Virus record (IMG/VR): IMGVR_UViG_3300047469_000054 | Coordinates: 1 to 64,000 of that record | DNA: 64,000 bases | Direction: 5' to 3' (one strand) | DNA from: a virus | In this document: positions 1 to 8,449 of the stretch, in pieces | How positions within the stretch are numbered: position 1 is the stretch's first letter | Layout: every line of letters starts with the position of its first letter | Notes under the pieces: model-generated | The model's database searches: none | Told to the model about the DNA's origin: nothing | The model's input: only the letters and a program-made list of their open reading frames with translations | Made by a program: the position numbers and the translations under genes

Positions 1-1
1 T

Positions 2-2119
2 ATGCGAACGACTCTTGGTCTCGGCACGGCAGCGACTCAGAACACCGGCACTAGCGGCGCAACCATTCCTCTGCTTAGTACGCAGAACACCTGGGGCGGC
101 GTTAATACGTTCGGTACGGGTACTACTGGCATGAATCTTGTCATCAACGCGGCGCAGGCCACATCTGCGTCATTGTTTGGACAGAAGGTTGGCCTTAGCC
201 GTTGGGCTGCCATTCTCGGCAATGCCACGGCGGAGTCAGGCTCTAACGCCGGATCTGATCTAGTCATTAATCGCTATGATGATAGCGGTGCCTTCATTGG
301 TTCCGCCGTAACCATTAATCGCTCCACTGGCGTCATGTCACTATCCGCAGCCCTTCCTATCGCGTCTGGCGGCACGGGCGCAACCAATATCGCAGCATTC
401 AAAACATCGCTGGCATATGGTACGGCGGCCAACTATAACACAGGCACTAGCGGCGGGACTGTGCCGCTATTGAATACCGCAAATACTTGGTCCGGAGCAC
501 AAACGATTTCAGGAAACCTAGCGCTGACTTTTGATGCGTCGGCGGCGGCTAATCGCGGCATGAATTTCAGCACTACGGGTTCTTTGCGTTGGCGGTTGTT
601 CGCTTCTGCAACGGCTGAGGGTGGGTCTAATGCTGGATCAAACTTTACTCTTAATGCTTATGACGACGCGGGAATATTTTTGTATACGCCTCTTAGCGTA
701 TCTCGCGCCACAGGTACGGTAACTATTTCAAGCTTACTGCTGTCTACGGCTCTGCCGCTGGCGTCTGGCGGCACAGGTAGCGCTACTGCCGCAGGCGCCC
801 GCACAAACCTTGGTCTCGGTACGGCGGCCACGGTTAATACCGGTACGAGTGGTGCTGTAATTCCATTGCTTAGCACAGCTAATACATGGTCAGGTACGCA
901 GACGTTTGGGGCCGGAACTGGCGACGCCTCTATTATCATTAATTCCGCCGCCCCAAACAATTCATATATTATGGGTACAAAGGCCGCATCCATTCGCTGG
1001 CGTGTATTCCTTGGAAATAGCGAAGCCGAGACAGGGTCAAATGCAGGTTCCAACTTCCACATTGATTGCTACAATGATGCAGGTGTGTATCTTGGCAAAG
1101 CTATCCAGATCAATCGTACTGACCGTATTGTCCAAGCCGTAGCTGGTATTGCAACGCCGCAGATCAACGGCTCACCGTTGAAAGACTTCCGCAACCAAAT
1201 TATCAATGGCAACTTTGATATTTGGCAGCGCGCCACATCGCAGACTACAAGCGGCTATGCTAGCTCTGATCGTTGGAGCAACCTAAATGGCGGGTCCACA
1301 AAGACCACATCTAGACAAACATCTACCTTTGGTCAGACAACCATTCCCGGTCAGCCAACATATTACCATAGGACTGTTGTATCTTCAGTTGCCGCCGCTG
1401 GTAATTATGTACGTACGGAACAGCATATTGAGGATGTATCGACACTAGCCGGTAAAACGGCAACCTTGACGTGGTGGGCAAGGGCCGATGCCGCTAGGCC
1501 AATGTCTGTTGAGATGACGCAATTCTTTGGTACGGGTGGCTCACCTTCCGCTACAGTTACGGCATTCTCCGTTACAAAGGTAAACCTGACGACAACCTTC
1601 GCTAAATACACCGCAGTTTTTGCTATTCCATCAGTACTAGGCAAGACTATTGGTACGGCTGGCAATGATGCGCTTTATGTTCGTTTCTGGTTTGATGCCG
1701 GATCAACCTATAATACCAACACATCGTCTCTCGGTCAGCAATCAGGTACGTTTGACATTGCTCGCGTATCTCTCGTTGAGGGTGATGCTAGCTTGGAGCC
1801 GGATGCATATACGCCAAGAAGCATCGCGCAAGAGATTATCCTTTGCCAACGGTTTTTTGAGATTGGGCGCCTGTATGCTAGGTTTGATGGAACTATTGGC
1901 GCGGCTGGCGTATCTGGTGGCGCCTCAGTCACTCACGCGGTTCAAAAAAAGAGCACTACTCCAGCGGCGACTATCGTTGGAACCACATATACAAACTCCG
2001 GTAGCGCTAGTGTTTTTGGCGCGAACGAAAGTAACGTTTATTTTAATTGGCAGTGGACAACTGATGGAGTTGTTAGCAGGTCGATAATAATTGGCTATTG
2101 GATTGACTCGGAGATTTAA
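2..2119 (+). CDS. Tail fibre / receptor-binding protein, 5' end missing
   Basis: Adhesin-like virion protein at the tail tip. The frame is open from the window edge and the first Met lies inside a repeat, so the true start is upstream. Three repeats of about 120-130 residues each carry a LASGGTGAT-like turn and a GTAA-NTGTSG-PLLST-NTWSG segment, typical of trimeric fibre shafts. From about residue 394 a different C-terminal domain begins (NQIINGNFDIWQRA), a motif family common at the ends of phage tail fibres and often carbohydrate-binding. It follows the tail-tip gene that runs off the other end of the window if the genome is circular. Receptor binding is inferred from family and position. 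Confidence 0.85.
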   Translation: MRTTLGLGTAATQNTGTSGATIPLLSTQNTWGGVNTFGTGTTGMNLVINAAQATSASLFGQKVGLSRWAAILGNATAESGSNAGSDLVINRYDDSGAFIGSAVTINRSTGVMSLSAALPIASGGTGATNIAAFKTSLAYGTAANYNTGTSGGTVPLLNTANTWSGAQTISGNLALTFDASAAANRGMNFSTTGSLRWRLFASATAEGGSNAGSNFTLNAYDDAGIFLYTPLSVSRATGTVTISSLLLSTALPLASGGTGSATAAGARTNLGLGTAATVNTGTSGAVIPLLSTANTWSGTQTFGAGTGDASIIINSAAPNNSYIMGTKAASIRWRVFLGNSEAETGSNAGSNFHIDCYNDAGVYLGKAIQINRTDRIVQAVAGIATPQINGSPLKDFRNQIINGNFDIWQRATSQTTSGYASSDRWSNLNGGSTKTTSRQTSTFGQTTIPGQPTYYHRTVVSSVAAAGNYVRTEQHIEDVSTLAGKTATLTWWARADAARPMSVEMTQFFGTGGSPSATVTAFSVTKVNLTTTFAKYTAVFAIPSVLGKTIGTAGNDALYVRFWFDAGSTYNTNTSSLGQQSGTFDIARVSLVEGDASLEPDAYTPRSIAQEIILCQRFFEIGRLYARFDGTIGAAGVSGGASVTHAVQKKSTTPAATIVGTTYTNSGSASVFGANESNVYFNWQWTTDGVVSRSIIIGYWIDSEI

Positions 2120-2130
2120 GGAGACGCGCT

Positions 2131-2649
2131 ATGATTGAATGGGCAAAATTTACCGAAAGCGGTAATGTCGAGGTAAGCATTGATGGTGCCGTATGGATGG
2201 TTGCTCATAACGGTAGCGGATCGGTATCAATGGCTATTTCTGAATGGGAGGCGGATGGTAATATTATCTCTCCATACATTGCCACGGGACCTACCGTTGA
2301 AGACGTAAATTCCGAGAGGGATCGTCGTATCAATATTGGATTTACATTCAATGGAGTCGTTTACGATTCAGACGATAAGGCGCGAGAGAATATTGCAGGC
2401 GCCGCTACGGCTGCGCTTGGCGGCATTATAGCCGGAAAGCAGGATGGTGACTTTAGGTGGAGCAATGATTATTCTGATTTCGAATGGATTGCGCAGAACA
2501 ATTCATTCGTACCCATGGATGCGCAGACGACATTCGCATTTGGTCAGGCGGCCATGAAGCATAAGCAAGACCTTATCATGGCTGCCCGCGCGATTAAGGA
2601 TATCGGGCCAATTCCGGAAGACTACAAAGACGATATTCACTGGCCATAA
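2131..2649 (+). CDS. DUF4376-type tail-fibre-associated protein
   Basis: A 172-residue protein starting 11 bases after the tail fibre, with GGAG ahead of the ATG. The second half has the pattern of DUF4376 proteins (RDRRINIGFTFNGVVYDSDD, then an alanine-rich helix, GKQDGDFRWSND, and a W-aromatic end). Such proteins usually sit directly behind tail fibres and are thought to cap them or help their assembly. The N-terminal 60 residues are beta-rich. Fibre chaperone or accessory role is inferred from position. Confidence 0.75.
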   Translation: MIEWAKFTESGNVEVSIDGAVWMVAHNGSGSVSMAISEWEADGNIISPYIATGPTVEDVNSERDRRINIGFTFNGVVYDSDDKARENIAGAATAALGGIIAGKQDGDFRWSNDYSDFEWIAQNNSFVPMDAQTTFAFGQAAMKHKQDLIMAARAIKDIGPIPEDYKDDIHWP

Positions 2650-2688
2650 ACTTGACGGGCCATGAGCAAACATCATCTTAATTAGCAC

Positions 2689-2725
2689 GGCTGCTAGTCA
2701 TTATACGGCTAGCAGCCTTTATTTT
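2689..2725 (+). terminator. Rho-independent terminator after the tail-fibre genes
   Basis: A 9-bp perfect stem (GGCTGCTAG 2689-2697, CTAGCAGCC 2709-2717) with an 11-base loop is followed by TTTATTTT. It separates the tail-fibre end of the late block from the lysis genes. Confidence 0.9.
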
Positions 2726-2739
2726 GCAAAGGAGAAACC

Positions 2740-3621
2740 ATGAACTTCACCACGCTATTCGCGTATCTACGAAGGGCGCCGTTTGGTAATAGCCTTTCGC
2801 AGTCTCAGGTAGATGGCGTTAATGCTATCGTGTCATATGCATTGGCTCGAAATGTGCCGCTTGCGTGGATTGCCTATATCCTGGCTACCGCATATCACGA
2901 GACTGGCGGCACGTTCAAGCCGGGATCTGAGAACCTTAACTATACGACGATTGCCGCTCTCAGGGCCGCATTCAAGACGCCATTCAAAGACAAGCCAGAT
3001 GCTTTCGTTCGCGGCTATCTTAAGTCGCCAGAAAAGCTAGCAAATTACGTCTACGCTAATAAGCTGGGCAATACCGCCAAGGGCGATGGCTGGCTTTATC
3101 GCGGACGCGGGATGGTGCAACTAACGTTCAAAGACAACTATGCAAAGTTCGGCCTTGCGGGCAATCCAGATGGCGCCATGCAGATTGATAATGCTGTTCG
3201 CATTATCGTTGATGGCATGTTGCGCGGCTCATTCACTGGCTTGAAGTTGAAAGATTTTGGCGTTGATACGTTTGGTGCTGTTGGCGCGCGAGCAATTGTT
3301 AGTAGCGATAAGGCATCTCTAATTGCCACCTATTATAAGAGCTTTTATGATGCGCTTCAGTTCGCAAGCGCCAAGGGTGATGCCGCGCCAAAGGAAACGG
3401 AAACTGAGCTTTCCAACGACGCGAAGCCAGACGACGTTTCCGCATTCAAAAGCCCCATAGCCCAAGCCGTAATTGGTTCGGTCGGTTCGGGTGGCGCTCT
3501 TTCTGTCGTCGCTGGAATTACGAATCCATATGCCTTTGTCTTCCTTGGCGTTGTCGTCGTTATCGGCGCGCTCTTTGCGTGGGGGTACTTCAGTGGTCGC
3601 ATTAATTTCAAGCGTACTTAA
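2740..3621 (+). CDS. Endolysin, GH19 chitinase/lysozyme-like, with C-terminal membrane segment
   Basis: Peptidoglycan hydrolase for host lysis. Residues 1-200 match the GH19-like lysozyme fold: SQVDGVNAIVSYAL near 20, the catalytic-glutamate helix AYHETGG near 50-56, and YRGRGMVQLT near 120. Residues 205-245 are an acidic, low-complexity linker. Residues about 265-287 (AFVFLGVVVVIGALFAWGYF) form a clear transmembrane helix, an unusual place for a membrane anchor; signal-anchor endolysins normally carry it at the N terminus. The start has a strong AAGGAG site. The last 29 bases overlap the next gene. No separate classical holin is evident, so export may depend on this anchor or the small membrane proteins downstream. 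Confidence 0.88.
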   Translation: MNFTTLFAYLRRAPFGNSLSQSQVDGVNAIVSYALARNVPLAWIAYILATAYHETGGTFKPGSENLNYTTIAALRAAFKTPFKDKPDAFVRGYLKSPEKLANYVYANKLGNTAKGDGWLYRGRGMVQLTFKDNYAKFGLAGNPDGAMQIDNAVRIIVDGMLRGSFTGLKLKDFGVDTFGAVGARAIVSSDKASLIATYYKSFYDALQFASAKGDAAPKETETELSNDAKPDDVSAFKSPIAQAVIGSVGSGGALSVVAGITNPYAFVFLGVVVVIGALFAWGYFSGRINFKRT

Positions 3622-3862
3622 CGGCTTCACGGCCATTCCAGGCAAGATCAAGGCTTACGCTTTGATCGCCGCCACGGTCGCCGCAGCTCTATTTGCGGCC
3701 TACATTGAGGGGCGATCATCTGGAGCGAATAACGCAAAGAAAAAGGAAGCTGAGGATTCGCTAGATGCGTCTCGCAAAGCTAGGAAGGTGGAAAATGAGG
3801 TTGTCAGCAAAAGCCCTGATGCTGTTAGGCGTGAGCTTGGCGATAAGTGGATGCGTGACTAG
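3593..3862 (+). CDS. Inner-membrane spanin (Rz-like)
   Basis: About 89 residues from a GTG that has GGGGG eight bases upstream; the frame extends further upstream only through unlikely sequence inside the endolysin. One N-terminal transmembrane helix (AYALIAATVAAALFAAYIEG) is followed by a charged, helical domain (NNAKKKEAEDSLDASRKARK), the layout of an i-spanin. A lipoprotein gene overlaps its 3' part in another frame, the classic Rz/Rz1 arrangement. It is expected to span the periplasm with that partner and fuse the two membranes at the end of lysis. Confidence 0.75.
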   Translation: MVALISSVLNGFTAIPGKIKAYALIAATVAAALFAAYIEGRSSGANNAKKKEAEDSLDASRKARKVENEVVSKSPDAVRRELGDKWMRD

Positions 3863-3986
3863 CGGAAACTATTGCGACGTTGCGCGGCCAACGTATATCA
3901 GCAAAACCGACGTCCTGACTGATGGAACGGCTAGTTCAATCTTGACGGAAAACATAAAATACGAACGCTTTTGCGGAAAGAAGTAA
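3795..3986 (+). CDS. Outer-membrane spanin lipoprotein (Rz1-like)
   Basis: A 63-residue protein whose 5' third overlaps the i-spanin gene in another frame. The ATG at 3795 has AGGAAGG upstream and is preferred over the ATG at 3765. It has a signal peptide (MRLSAKALMLLGVSLA) and lipobox ISGC with the lipidated Cys near residue 19. The mature part is short and not especially proline-rich, unlike lambda Rz1. The overlap with a membrane-anchored helical protein and the position behind the endolysin support the o-spanin call. Confidence 0.78.
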   Translation: MRLSAKALMLLGVSLAISGCVTSGNYCDVARPTYISKTDVLTDGTASSILTENIKYERFCGKK

Positions 3987-3987
3987 G

Positions 3988-4308
3988 ATGGAAGTCGGAA
4001 TTTATATCTCTATAGCTGGCATCCTGATTACACTTGGAACAATCTTGGTGCGCATCACAATGAACGTCACTAAGGCGACTAATGATGTGGCCAAGGAAGC
4101 TACCGAGAAGGCGAATAAGGTGTCAAACGATCTTGCCGCACACAAGCTTCATGTTTCAGAAAAGTACGTCTCTAAAGACGATATGCGGGAAGCTATGGCG
4201 CCAATGACTCACGCACTTGAGGGCGTTAAGAGTTCCATGGATTCCATGGCTGGTCGAATTGATCGAGTCATTGAGCGCCAATCTCCTCCGCCGCGTACGC
4301 GAAGCTAG
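3988..4308 (+). CDS. Small membrane protein with coiled coil
   Basis: 106 residues. The N terminus is one hydrophobic helix (YISIAGILITLGTILVRI) and the rest is a heptad-like, charged coiled coil (NDVAKEATEKANKVSNDLAAHKL and onwards). It starts one base after the o-spanin stop, inside the lysis block, so a holin, antiholin or pinholin-like role is possible. No family motif fixes this. Confidence 0.75.
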   Translation: MEVGIYISIAGILITLGTILVRITMNVTKATNDVAKEATEKANKVSNDLAAHKLHVSEKYVSKDDMREAMAPMTHALEGVKSSMDSMAGRIDRVIERQSPPPRTRS

Positions 4309-4321
4309 AAGGAAACACAAT

Positions 4322-5578
4322 ATGAGCAAAAATACACCGCGCACAAAAGAAGAGCTTCTAGAAGATGTAGCGGCCTATGAAGAGCACGGCACATACCGCA
4401 AGGCTGCTGAGGCTATAGGCGTTGCCTGCTCGACATTCAGCGACCGCATGAAGCGCGCTGGCGAGCTTGGACTACTCGGAACCGATCCGGTTATTCATGG
4501 TTTTCGCATTAGCCGCGTATCGACGCAGGAAGATGAAACCGGCCATACGGTCAAGCGCTACATTCAGCAAAAACCAGAGCTTGGAGACAAGTTCGAGCAG
4601 CCGGAAGGCCACAGCGTCAAGGGCGTATCGGCGCTAGTCGATGCTGACGGTCGCGTTATCCAGAAGTGGATTAAGACGCGTAATGAATACAGCGCAGAGC
4701 AGATTACAGATATGCTCAAAGCTGCATATGAGGCTGGAGAGTTTGACTTTGTAAGGCCAGTAACGCCGCGATATAATGTCGAGGCATGGGATAAGTTCGA
4801 AGATGACAAGCTAACGTTATACCCCCTGGCTGATTTCCATCTTGGCTTGTTCTCATGGGGCAAGGAAACCGGCCTTAATTGGGATCTTAAGATAGCCGAA
4901 GAGAAGATTGGCGAAACCCTAGAAGAAGTCTTCAAGCGCTCTCCGCGAAGCCGTGAGGGTATCGTGCTTGGCGGTGGCGATCTTCTGCACAGCGACACCA
5001 ACGAGAACAAGACAGCCAAGAGCGGCAACGCTCTTCAGGTTGATGGGCGGTATCAAAAGATCCTGTTCGCCGCCTGTCGCCTGATGGTCAAGGCAACTGA
5101 GCTTGCATTGCACAAGCATGAGAAAGTTACGGTTCGCATCCTTCAGGGCAATCATGATGAGCATTCATCGTTCGCCGTGGCATATTTCCTGCTTGCTTGG
5201 TTTCGAAATGAGCCGCGCGTGACCATTGATTGCTCTCCATCAATTTACTTCTGGTATGAGTTTGGCAAGGTGCTTATTGGCGCGGCACATGGTCATACGG
5301 TGAAAATGAATCTTATGCCGCAGATCATGGCTAGCATCATGTCTGAGGCGTGGGGGCGCACGCTGCATCGTTATGTCCACGGATTCCACATTCACCATAA
5401 GAGTCAGTACGTGAGCGAAGGCGGCGGCGTCATCTGCGAATCGCACCAGACGCCAACGGCCAAGGATGCTTGGCATGCGTTCGCAGGTTACTTGTCTGGT
5501 CGATCTATCCAGTCCATTACCTATCACGCACTATATGGCGAAATCAGCCGCGTACGGGTAGCTCTGCTGGACGCATAA
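4322..5578 (+). CDS. HTH plus metallophosphoesterase protein
   Basis: 418 residues from an ATG with AGAAGGA upstream. The N-terminal 60 residues look like a helix-turn-helix (YRKAAEAIGVACSTFSDRMK). From about residue 168 it has the metallophosphatase motif series: DFHLG (170), GGGD (217), GNHDE (276), HGH (322) and GFHIHH (353), giving a two-metal active site. Calcineurin-like enzymes with this order include DNA nucleases/phosphodiesterases and protein phosphatases; such HTH fusions recur in phages. The DNA-binding head suggests a nucleic-acid substrate, but this is inference. Confidence 0.85.
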   Translation: MSKNTPRTKEELLEDVAAYEEHGTYRKAAEAIGVACSTFSDRMKRAGELGLLGTDPVIHGFRISRVSTQEDETGHTVKRYIQQKPELGDKFEQPEGHSVKGVSALVDADGRVIQKWIKTRNEYSAEQITDMLKAAYEAGEFDFVRPVTPRYNVEAWDKFEDDKLTLYPLADFHLGLFSWGKETGLNWDLKIAEEKIGETLEEVFKRSPRSREGIVLGGGDLLHSDTNENKTAKSGNALQVDGRYQKILFAACRLMVKATELALHKHEKVTVRILQGNHDEHSSFAVAYFLLAWFRNEPRVTIDCSPSIYFWYEFGKVLIGAAHGHTVKMNLMPQIMASIMSEAWGRTLHRYVHGFHIHHKSQYVSEGGGVICESHQTPTAKDAWHAFAGYLSGRSIQSITYHALYGEISRVRVALLDA

Positions 5579-5581
5579 GAT

Positions 5582-5609
5582 AAAGCGGCGCGAATGCCGC
5601 TTTCTTCTT
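5582..5609 (+). terminator. Rho-independent terminator
   Basis: Stem AAAGCGGC (5582-5589) with GCCGCTTT (5596-5603), 6-base loop, then CTTCTT. It closes the lysis/phosphoesterase unit and abuts the next promoter. Confidence 0.88.
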
Positions 5610-5636
5610 GACTAGCCGTAATGGGTGAGATAGATA
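5608..5636 (+). promoter_or_regulatory. Sigma70-like promoter
   Basis: TTGACT (5608-5613), 17-base spacer, TAGATA (5631-5636). The -10 is weak, but it lies directly after a terminator and ahead of a gene run. Confidence 0.6.
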
Positions 5637-5667
5637 TTGGGCAAATACAGACAAGGAGACTAAAGTT

Positions 5668-5937
5668 ATGCAGGGAAAATGGGAGCGACAAACGCATCGA
5701 CATAGCTGTGGAGAGAACTATCGCGTCGGCAAGATCATTGTTGGTTCGGCCTATTACTCTTCCACAACGCGCGGAGATCCACTAAAATATGCCGTAACAA
5801 TAGATCTTCCAGGAATAAAGAACCCTGACGATAGATACGCCGACATAGAGCCAGCGAAGGCTCGTCTAGAGCGTGCCGTTGCCGTTTGGTTTCGGTGGAT
5901 TGCCGAAGAGAAGATAGCAGACAAGGAGACATCATGA
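5668..5937 (+). CDS. Hypothetical protein
   Basis: 89 residues, strong AAGGAG site. N-terminal part is polar and basic with two His (TH-RH), the middle is beta-rich (VGKIIVGSAYYSSTTRG), and the end is an amphipathic helix. First gene behind the 5608 promoter. No family recognised. Confidence 0.78.
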   Translation: MQGKWERQTHRHSCGENYRVGKIIVGSAYYSSTTRGDPLKYAVTIDLPGIKNPDDRYADIEPAKARLERAVAVWFRWIAEEKIADKETS

Positions 5938-6434
5938 CAAGCTACCTAAAGATTGAAGCATTCCGCGCGCTGGCCTATGCTGAAGCATTCCTTTCCGAGT
6001 ATGAATCGGTGAAGAATTCAGTTATTGCGGCAGATAAAGCCAAGGTGGATATTTTCCAGAAAAATGCCTTTGAGCATATTCTCCAAGAAGTCGCAACCGG
6101 AGAAAAGGTTAGATTCCTCCTCGTCTTTATGCGCAAGCCAAGCGTTGCCGAAGCATCGCGCCGCGTTAGCGAGCGTATCGATGAAATGAGAAACGATGCG
6201 AATAACCATACTTGGCTGTTCAAAGATCAACGTCGCCATCGATATGCTGGCTATGGCGCCATTTGGCATCATCCACGGAAATGGCCCGGAGATTTTCCAT
6301 ATTGGCTACGCAATACAGCTTGCACCTTGCGCGATGCTGGAAGGTCCGGCGTTGACGTATGCATGGCCGTTGATTCCGACGAATTCAAGGTTTTCAAATG
6401 GATCGTGAGGAAGCAAGACGGCAATGCGGAATAA
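5934..6434 (+). CDS. Hypothetical protein
   Basis: 166 residues; the ATG overlaps the previous stop (ATGA). Helical N-terminal half rich in Ala, Glu and Lys; C-terminal half has many aromatic and basic residues (RKWPGDFPYWLRN). No known domain seen. Confidence 0.8.
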   Translation: MTSYLKIEAFRALAYAEAFLSEYESVKNSVIAADKAKVDIFQKNAFEHILQEVATGEKVRFLLVFMRKPSVAEASRRVSERIDEMRNDANNHTWLFKDQRRHRYAGYGAIWHHPRKWPGDFPYWLRNTACTLRDAGRSGVDVCMAVDSDEFKVFKWIVRKQDGNAE

Positions 6435-6888
6435 CATTTTCATGGATACATTTTGCGAGCTTGACCGGCTGCCAAATGACGACCTTGAAGACAGGCGTCG
6501 GTGCAATATCTTTTCGGCGCTATCAGGGGTGGCGGAGATGGACGGTTATGTCTATATCGCGACACCATACACAAAGTATCCATACGGTCAGCATAAGGCC
6601 GCTACGGTTGCCGCTTTCGCAACGGCGGAGCTTATGCGTGGTGGTATTCGCGCATTCTCCCCTATCGTGCATGGCCATCAGATTGCTAAGCATGGGTTCG
6701 ATCCGCTTGACGTTGATTTCTGGATTAGCGCCAATGCTGGATTCCTATATGCAGCTAGTGCCTGTATTGTCGTCAAGATGAAGGGCTGGCAAGAGAGCAA
6801 GGGGATCGCCGCCGAAATCGAACACTTCTTGACAGCCGGTAAACCGATAGTCTATATTGGCGATGAAATCATAGGAGGCATTGAGTAA
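6424..6888 (+). CDS. DUF1937 family protein (deoxyribosyltransferase-like fold)
   Basis: 154 residues. From residue 41 it matches DUF1937: YVYIATPYT, an AAELMRGG-type helix (ATAELMRGG), SPIVHGHQIAKHG, FDPLDVDFW, then WQESKGIAAEIE. The family is related to nucleoside 2-deoxyribosyltransferases, so a role in nucleotide metabolism is plausible but unproven. An alternative start at 6538 would give just the family core; the upstream start has AGGA about 10 bases away and overlaps the previous gene by 11 bases. Confidence 0.8.
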   Translation: MRNNIFMDTFCELDRLPNDDLEDRRRCNIFSALSGVAEMDGYVYIATPYTKYPYGQHKAATVAAFATAELMRGGIRAFSPIVHGHQIAKHGFDPLDVDFWISANAGFLYAASACIVVKMKGWQESKGIAAEIEHFLTAGKPIVYIGDEIIGGIE

Positions 6889-6986
6889 TGATGGATACAA
6901 TTGTTAAAGTTTCGCTTTATTTTATTTTTGGTGTCATCGTGACTATCGCATTTTTATCTGCTGGCGGGCAGCTGATAGAATGGTAG
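6888..6986 (+). CDS. Small membrane protein (32 aa)
   Basis: ATG overlaps the previous TAA by one base; ATAGGAGG precedes it. Nearly the whole product is one transmembrane helix (YFIFGVIVTIAFLSAGG). Function unknown. Confidence 0.65.
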   Translation: MMDTIVKVSLYFIFGVIVTIAFLSAGGQLIEW

Positions 6987-7174
6987 TATTTTGGAAGCGT
7001 TGGCGCCGATCTTCAGACACATACGTTAATGCGATGCCAACGGCGCTTGAACTTGCCGCCAAGGTGAAGGATCTTGTGTTTGACCGATCCGCGCCAACTG
7101 AATCGGAGCAACTGACGGCGGCATATCACATCATTGCCTTGGAGAGCATAAGGAAAAACAGATGCAAAAAATGA
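6980..7174 (+). CDS. Hypothetical protein (64 aa)
   Basis: Overlaps the small membrane protein by 7 bases. Basic N terminus (FWKRWRRSSDTY), then a helical segment with an ESEQLTAAYHIIALE pattern. No family recognised; the ribosome-binding site is weak. Confidence 0.6.
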   Translation: MVVFWKRWRRSSDTYVNAMPTALELAAKVKDLVFDRSAPTESEQLTAAYHIIALESIRKNRCKK

Positions 7175-7377
7175 TCGAATCACTTCGCCGTCATTGGCGA
7201 ATTTCACAGATCGCCTATGAGATCAAACGCCAAACGAAATGGCGGCCAACGCTGAAGCAGCAATATCAATATTGCTCTGCTATTTATGACAACTGGTTGC
7301 AGTACGAATCGAAATGGGATGATGGATTTGACGCTTCCGCTATCGCGGCGGAGGAGATTTCATGTTGGGAGTATTGA
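7162..7377 (+). CDS. Hypothetical protein (71 aa)
   Basis: Start preceded by AAGGA. N-terminal basic helix (MIESLRRHWRISQIAYEIKR), C-terminal acidic helix. Overlaps both neighbours, part of the early small-gene run. Confidence 0.7.
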   Translation: MQKMIESLRRHWRISQIAYEIKRQTKWRPTLKQQYQYCSAIYDNWLQYESKWDDGFDASAIAAEEISCWEY

Positions 7378-7856
7378 CGTTGATGGAAGATAAGAAGGAT
7401 CGCGATTTTCTTGACAAGATCGCAACTACGGAGCATGGCGAATATATGGACGCTGTGAAAAAACTTGTCGGTGAAGGAAATATTTCCCCAAATTATGGCC
7501 GTGATCTTATTGAGGCCGATCCGCCTCTTACGTCCGGCGTAGGTGCACTCAGGAACATCAAGCATGACGGCTTGCCTGTAGCGGGATACGCTAAGTCTGT
7601 ATCCGATGAAGCGTTGCAGTTGGTCAACGAAGGCAAGGGACTGCAAGAACGAGTTTTGCGCTATTTGGATAAGCTGACTGCGTTACAGAACGTAAATGGA
7701 GCAGGGCACTTCGTAAGCGTGCCAAAACCACGTTACGATGGGCGCGCTCTTGCGATCGCCCGCACGCATATCGAAACAGCATTCACCTTTGCCGCACGGG
7801 CAGTATTCCAGCCCGAAGGCATTCCGCGAATCAAACTACCGGAGGACACCAATTGA
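7362..7856 (+). CDS. Acb2/Tad1-like cyclic-nucleotide sponge (anti-CBASS/anti-Thoeris candidate)
   Basis: 164 residues, GAGGAG five bases before the ATG. Residues about 70-155 have the Acb2/Tad1 hairpin pattern: VAGY, then EALQLVNEGKGLQERVL, a short loop, DGRALAIARTHIETAF (about 126-141) and RAVFQP. In that family two helices form oligomers that sequester signalling cyclic (oligo)nucleotides and so block CBASS or Thoeris immunity. This copy carries an extra N-terminal segment of about 70 residues (DKKDRDFLDKIATTEHGEY), whose role is unknown. Family recognition is by motif memory; a profile search would settle it. Confidence 0.72.
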   Translation: MLGVLTLMEDKKDRDFLDKIATTEHGEYMDAVKKLVGEGNISPNYGRDLIEADPPLTSGVGALRNIKHDGLPVAGYAKSVSDEALQLVNEGKGLQERVLRYLDKLTALQNVNGAGHFVSVPKPRYDGRALAIARTHIETAFTFAARAVFQPEGIPRIKLPEDTN

Positions 7857-8446
7857 TGGAACCAAGAATAATCGGCCTTACGGGTCGCCGCAATGTTGGC
7901 AAGAGCACTGCCGCTGACATTCTGGTGAAGCATTTTGGATATCGCAAGATCCATGTATTTGAAGGCGGCAAGGCCGCTGCTTATGCATGGTTCCTGTATG
8001 TCACTGGCGACTCTGATGAAGCGGCGCGAATGGTCAATGGCGACCTGAAGGACAAGCCGCATCCACTATTACCGTTGACACTAAGCCGTCGCGGCGAAGA
8101 GCATGCAAGTCCGCGCTATTTCATGGAGCATTTCGGCCATTTCATGCGCTTCACAATGGGCGTTGAGTGGACGCTTGGAATGGAGGTGGAGCGCGCTAAG
8201 CGGCTGTATGGCGACAATGTTAAGTTGGTGTTTGAGTCTGTTGTATATGAGAATGAAAATTTCAAGGAGCTTGGCGGAGTGCTGGTAAGGCTGCTGCGCC
8301 CTGGTTTCGTCAGCCCTGAAGGCGTAAGCAGTGACGCTCATGCGGACAAGATTGTGCCGCACTTCACATTGAAATCGAAAAACACTAAAACGCTTGAAAA
8401 AAATATATTCGCATTAATGAGCTTTCTACAGCGCCAAGAGGAATAG
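7856..8446 (+). CDS. P-loop kinase, dNMP-kinase-like
   Basis: About 196 residues. Walker A is GLTGRRNVGKSTAA at residues 7-20; an AYAWFLYVTG helix, a central substrate-binding region (PRYFMEHFGHFMRF) and a VFESVVYENE strand follow. This resembles phage deoxynucleoside-monophosphate kinases and adenylate-kinase-like proteins that phosphorylate precursors for phage DNA. GGAGG lies 10 bases from the ATG; a TTG three bases upstream is possible. A hairpin follows the stop. Confidence 0.75.
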   Translation: MEPRIIGLTGRRNVGKSTAADILVKHFGYRKIHVFEGGKAAAYAWFLYVTGDSDEAARMVNGDLKDKPHPLLPLTLSRRGEEHASPRYFMEHFGHFMRFTMGVEWTLGMEVERAKRLYGDNVKLVFESVVYENENFKELGGVLVRLLRPGFVSPEGVSSDAHADKIVPHFTLKSKNTKTLEKNIFALMSFLQRQEE

Positions 8447-8449
8447 AAA

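Noticed and set aside
2652-2680. TTGACG followed by a possible -10 before the endolysin
   Set aside because: No good -10 at the right distance and a terminator follows at once.
6690-6710. tRNA T-loop-like string GGGTTCGATCC
   Set aside because: Lies within the conserved HGFDPLD coding motif of the DUF1937 gene and no cloverleaf forms around it. No tRNA gene was found in the window.
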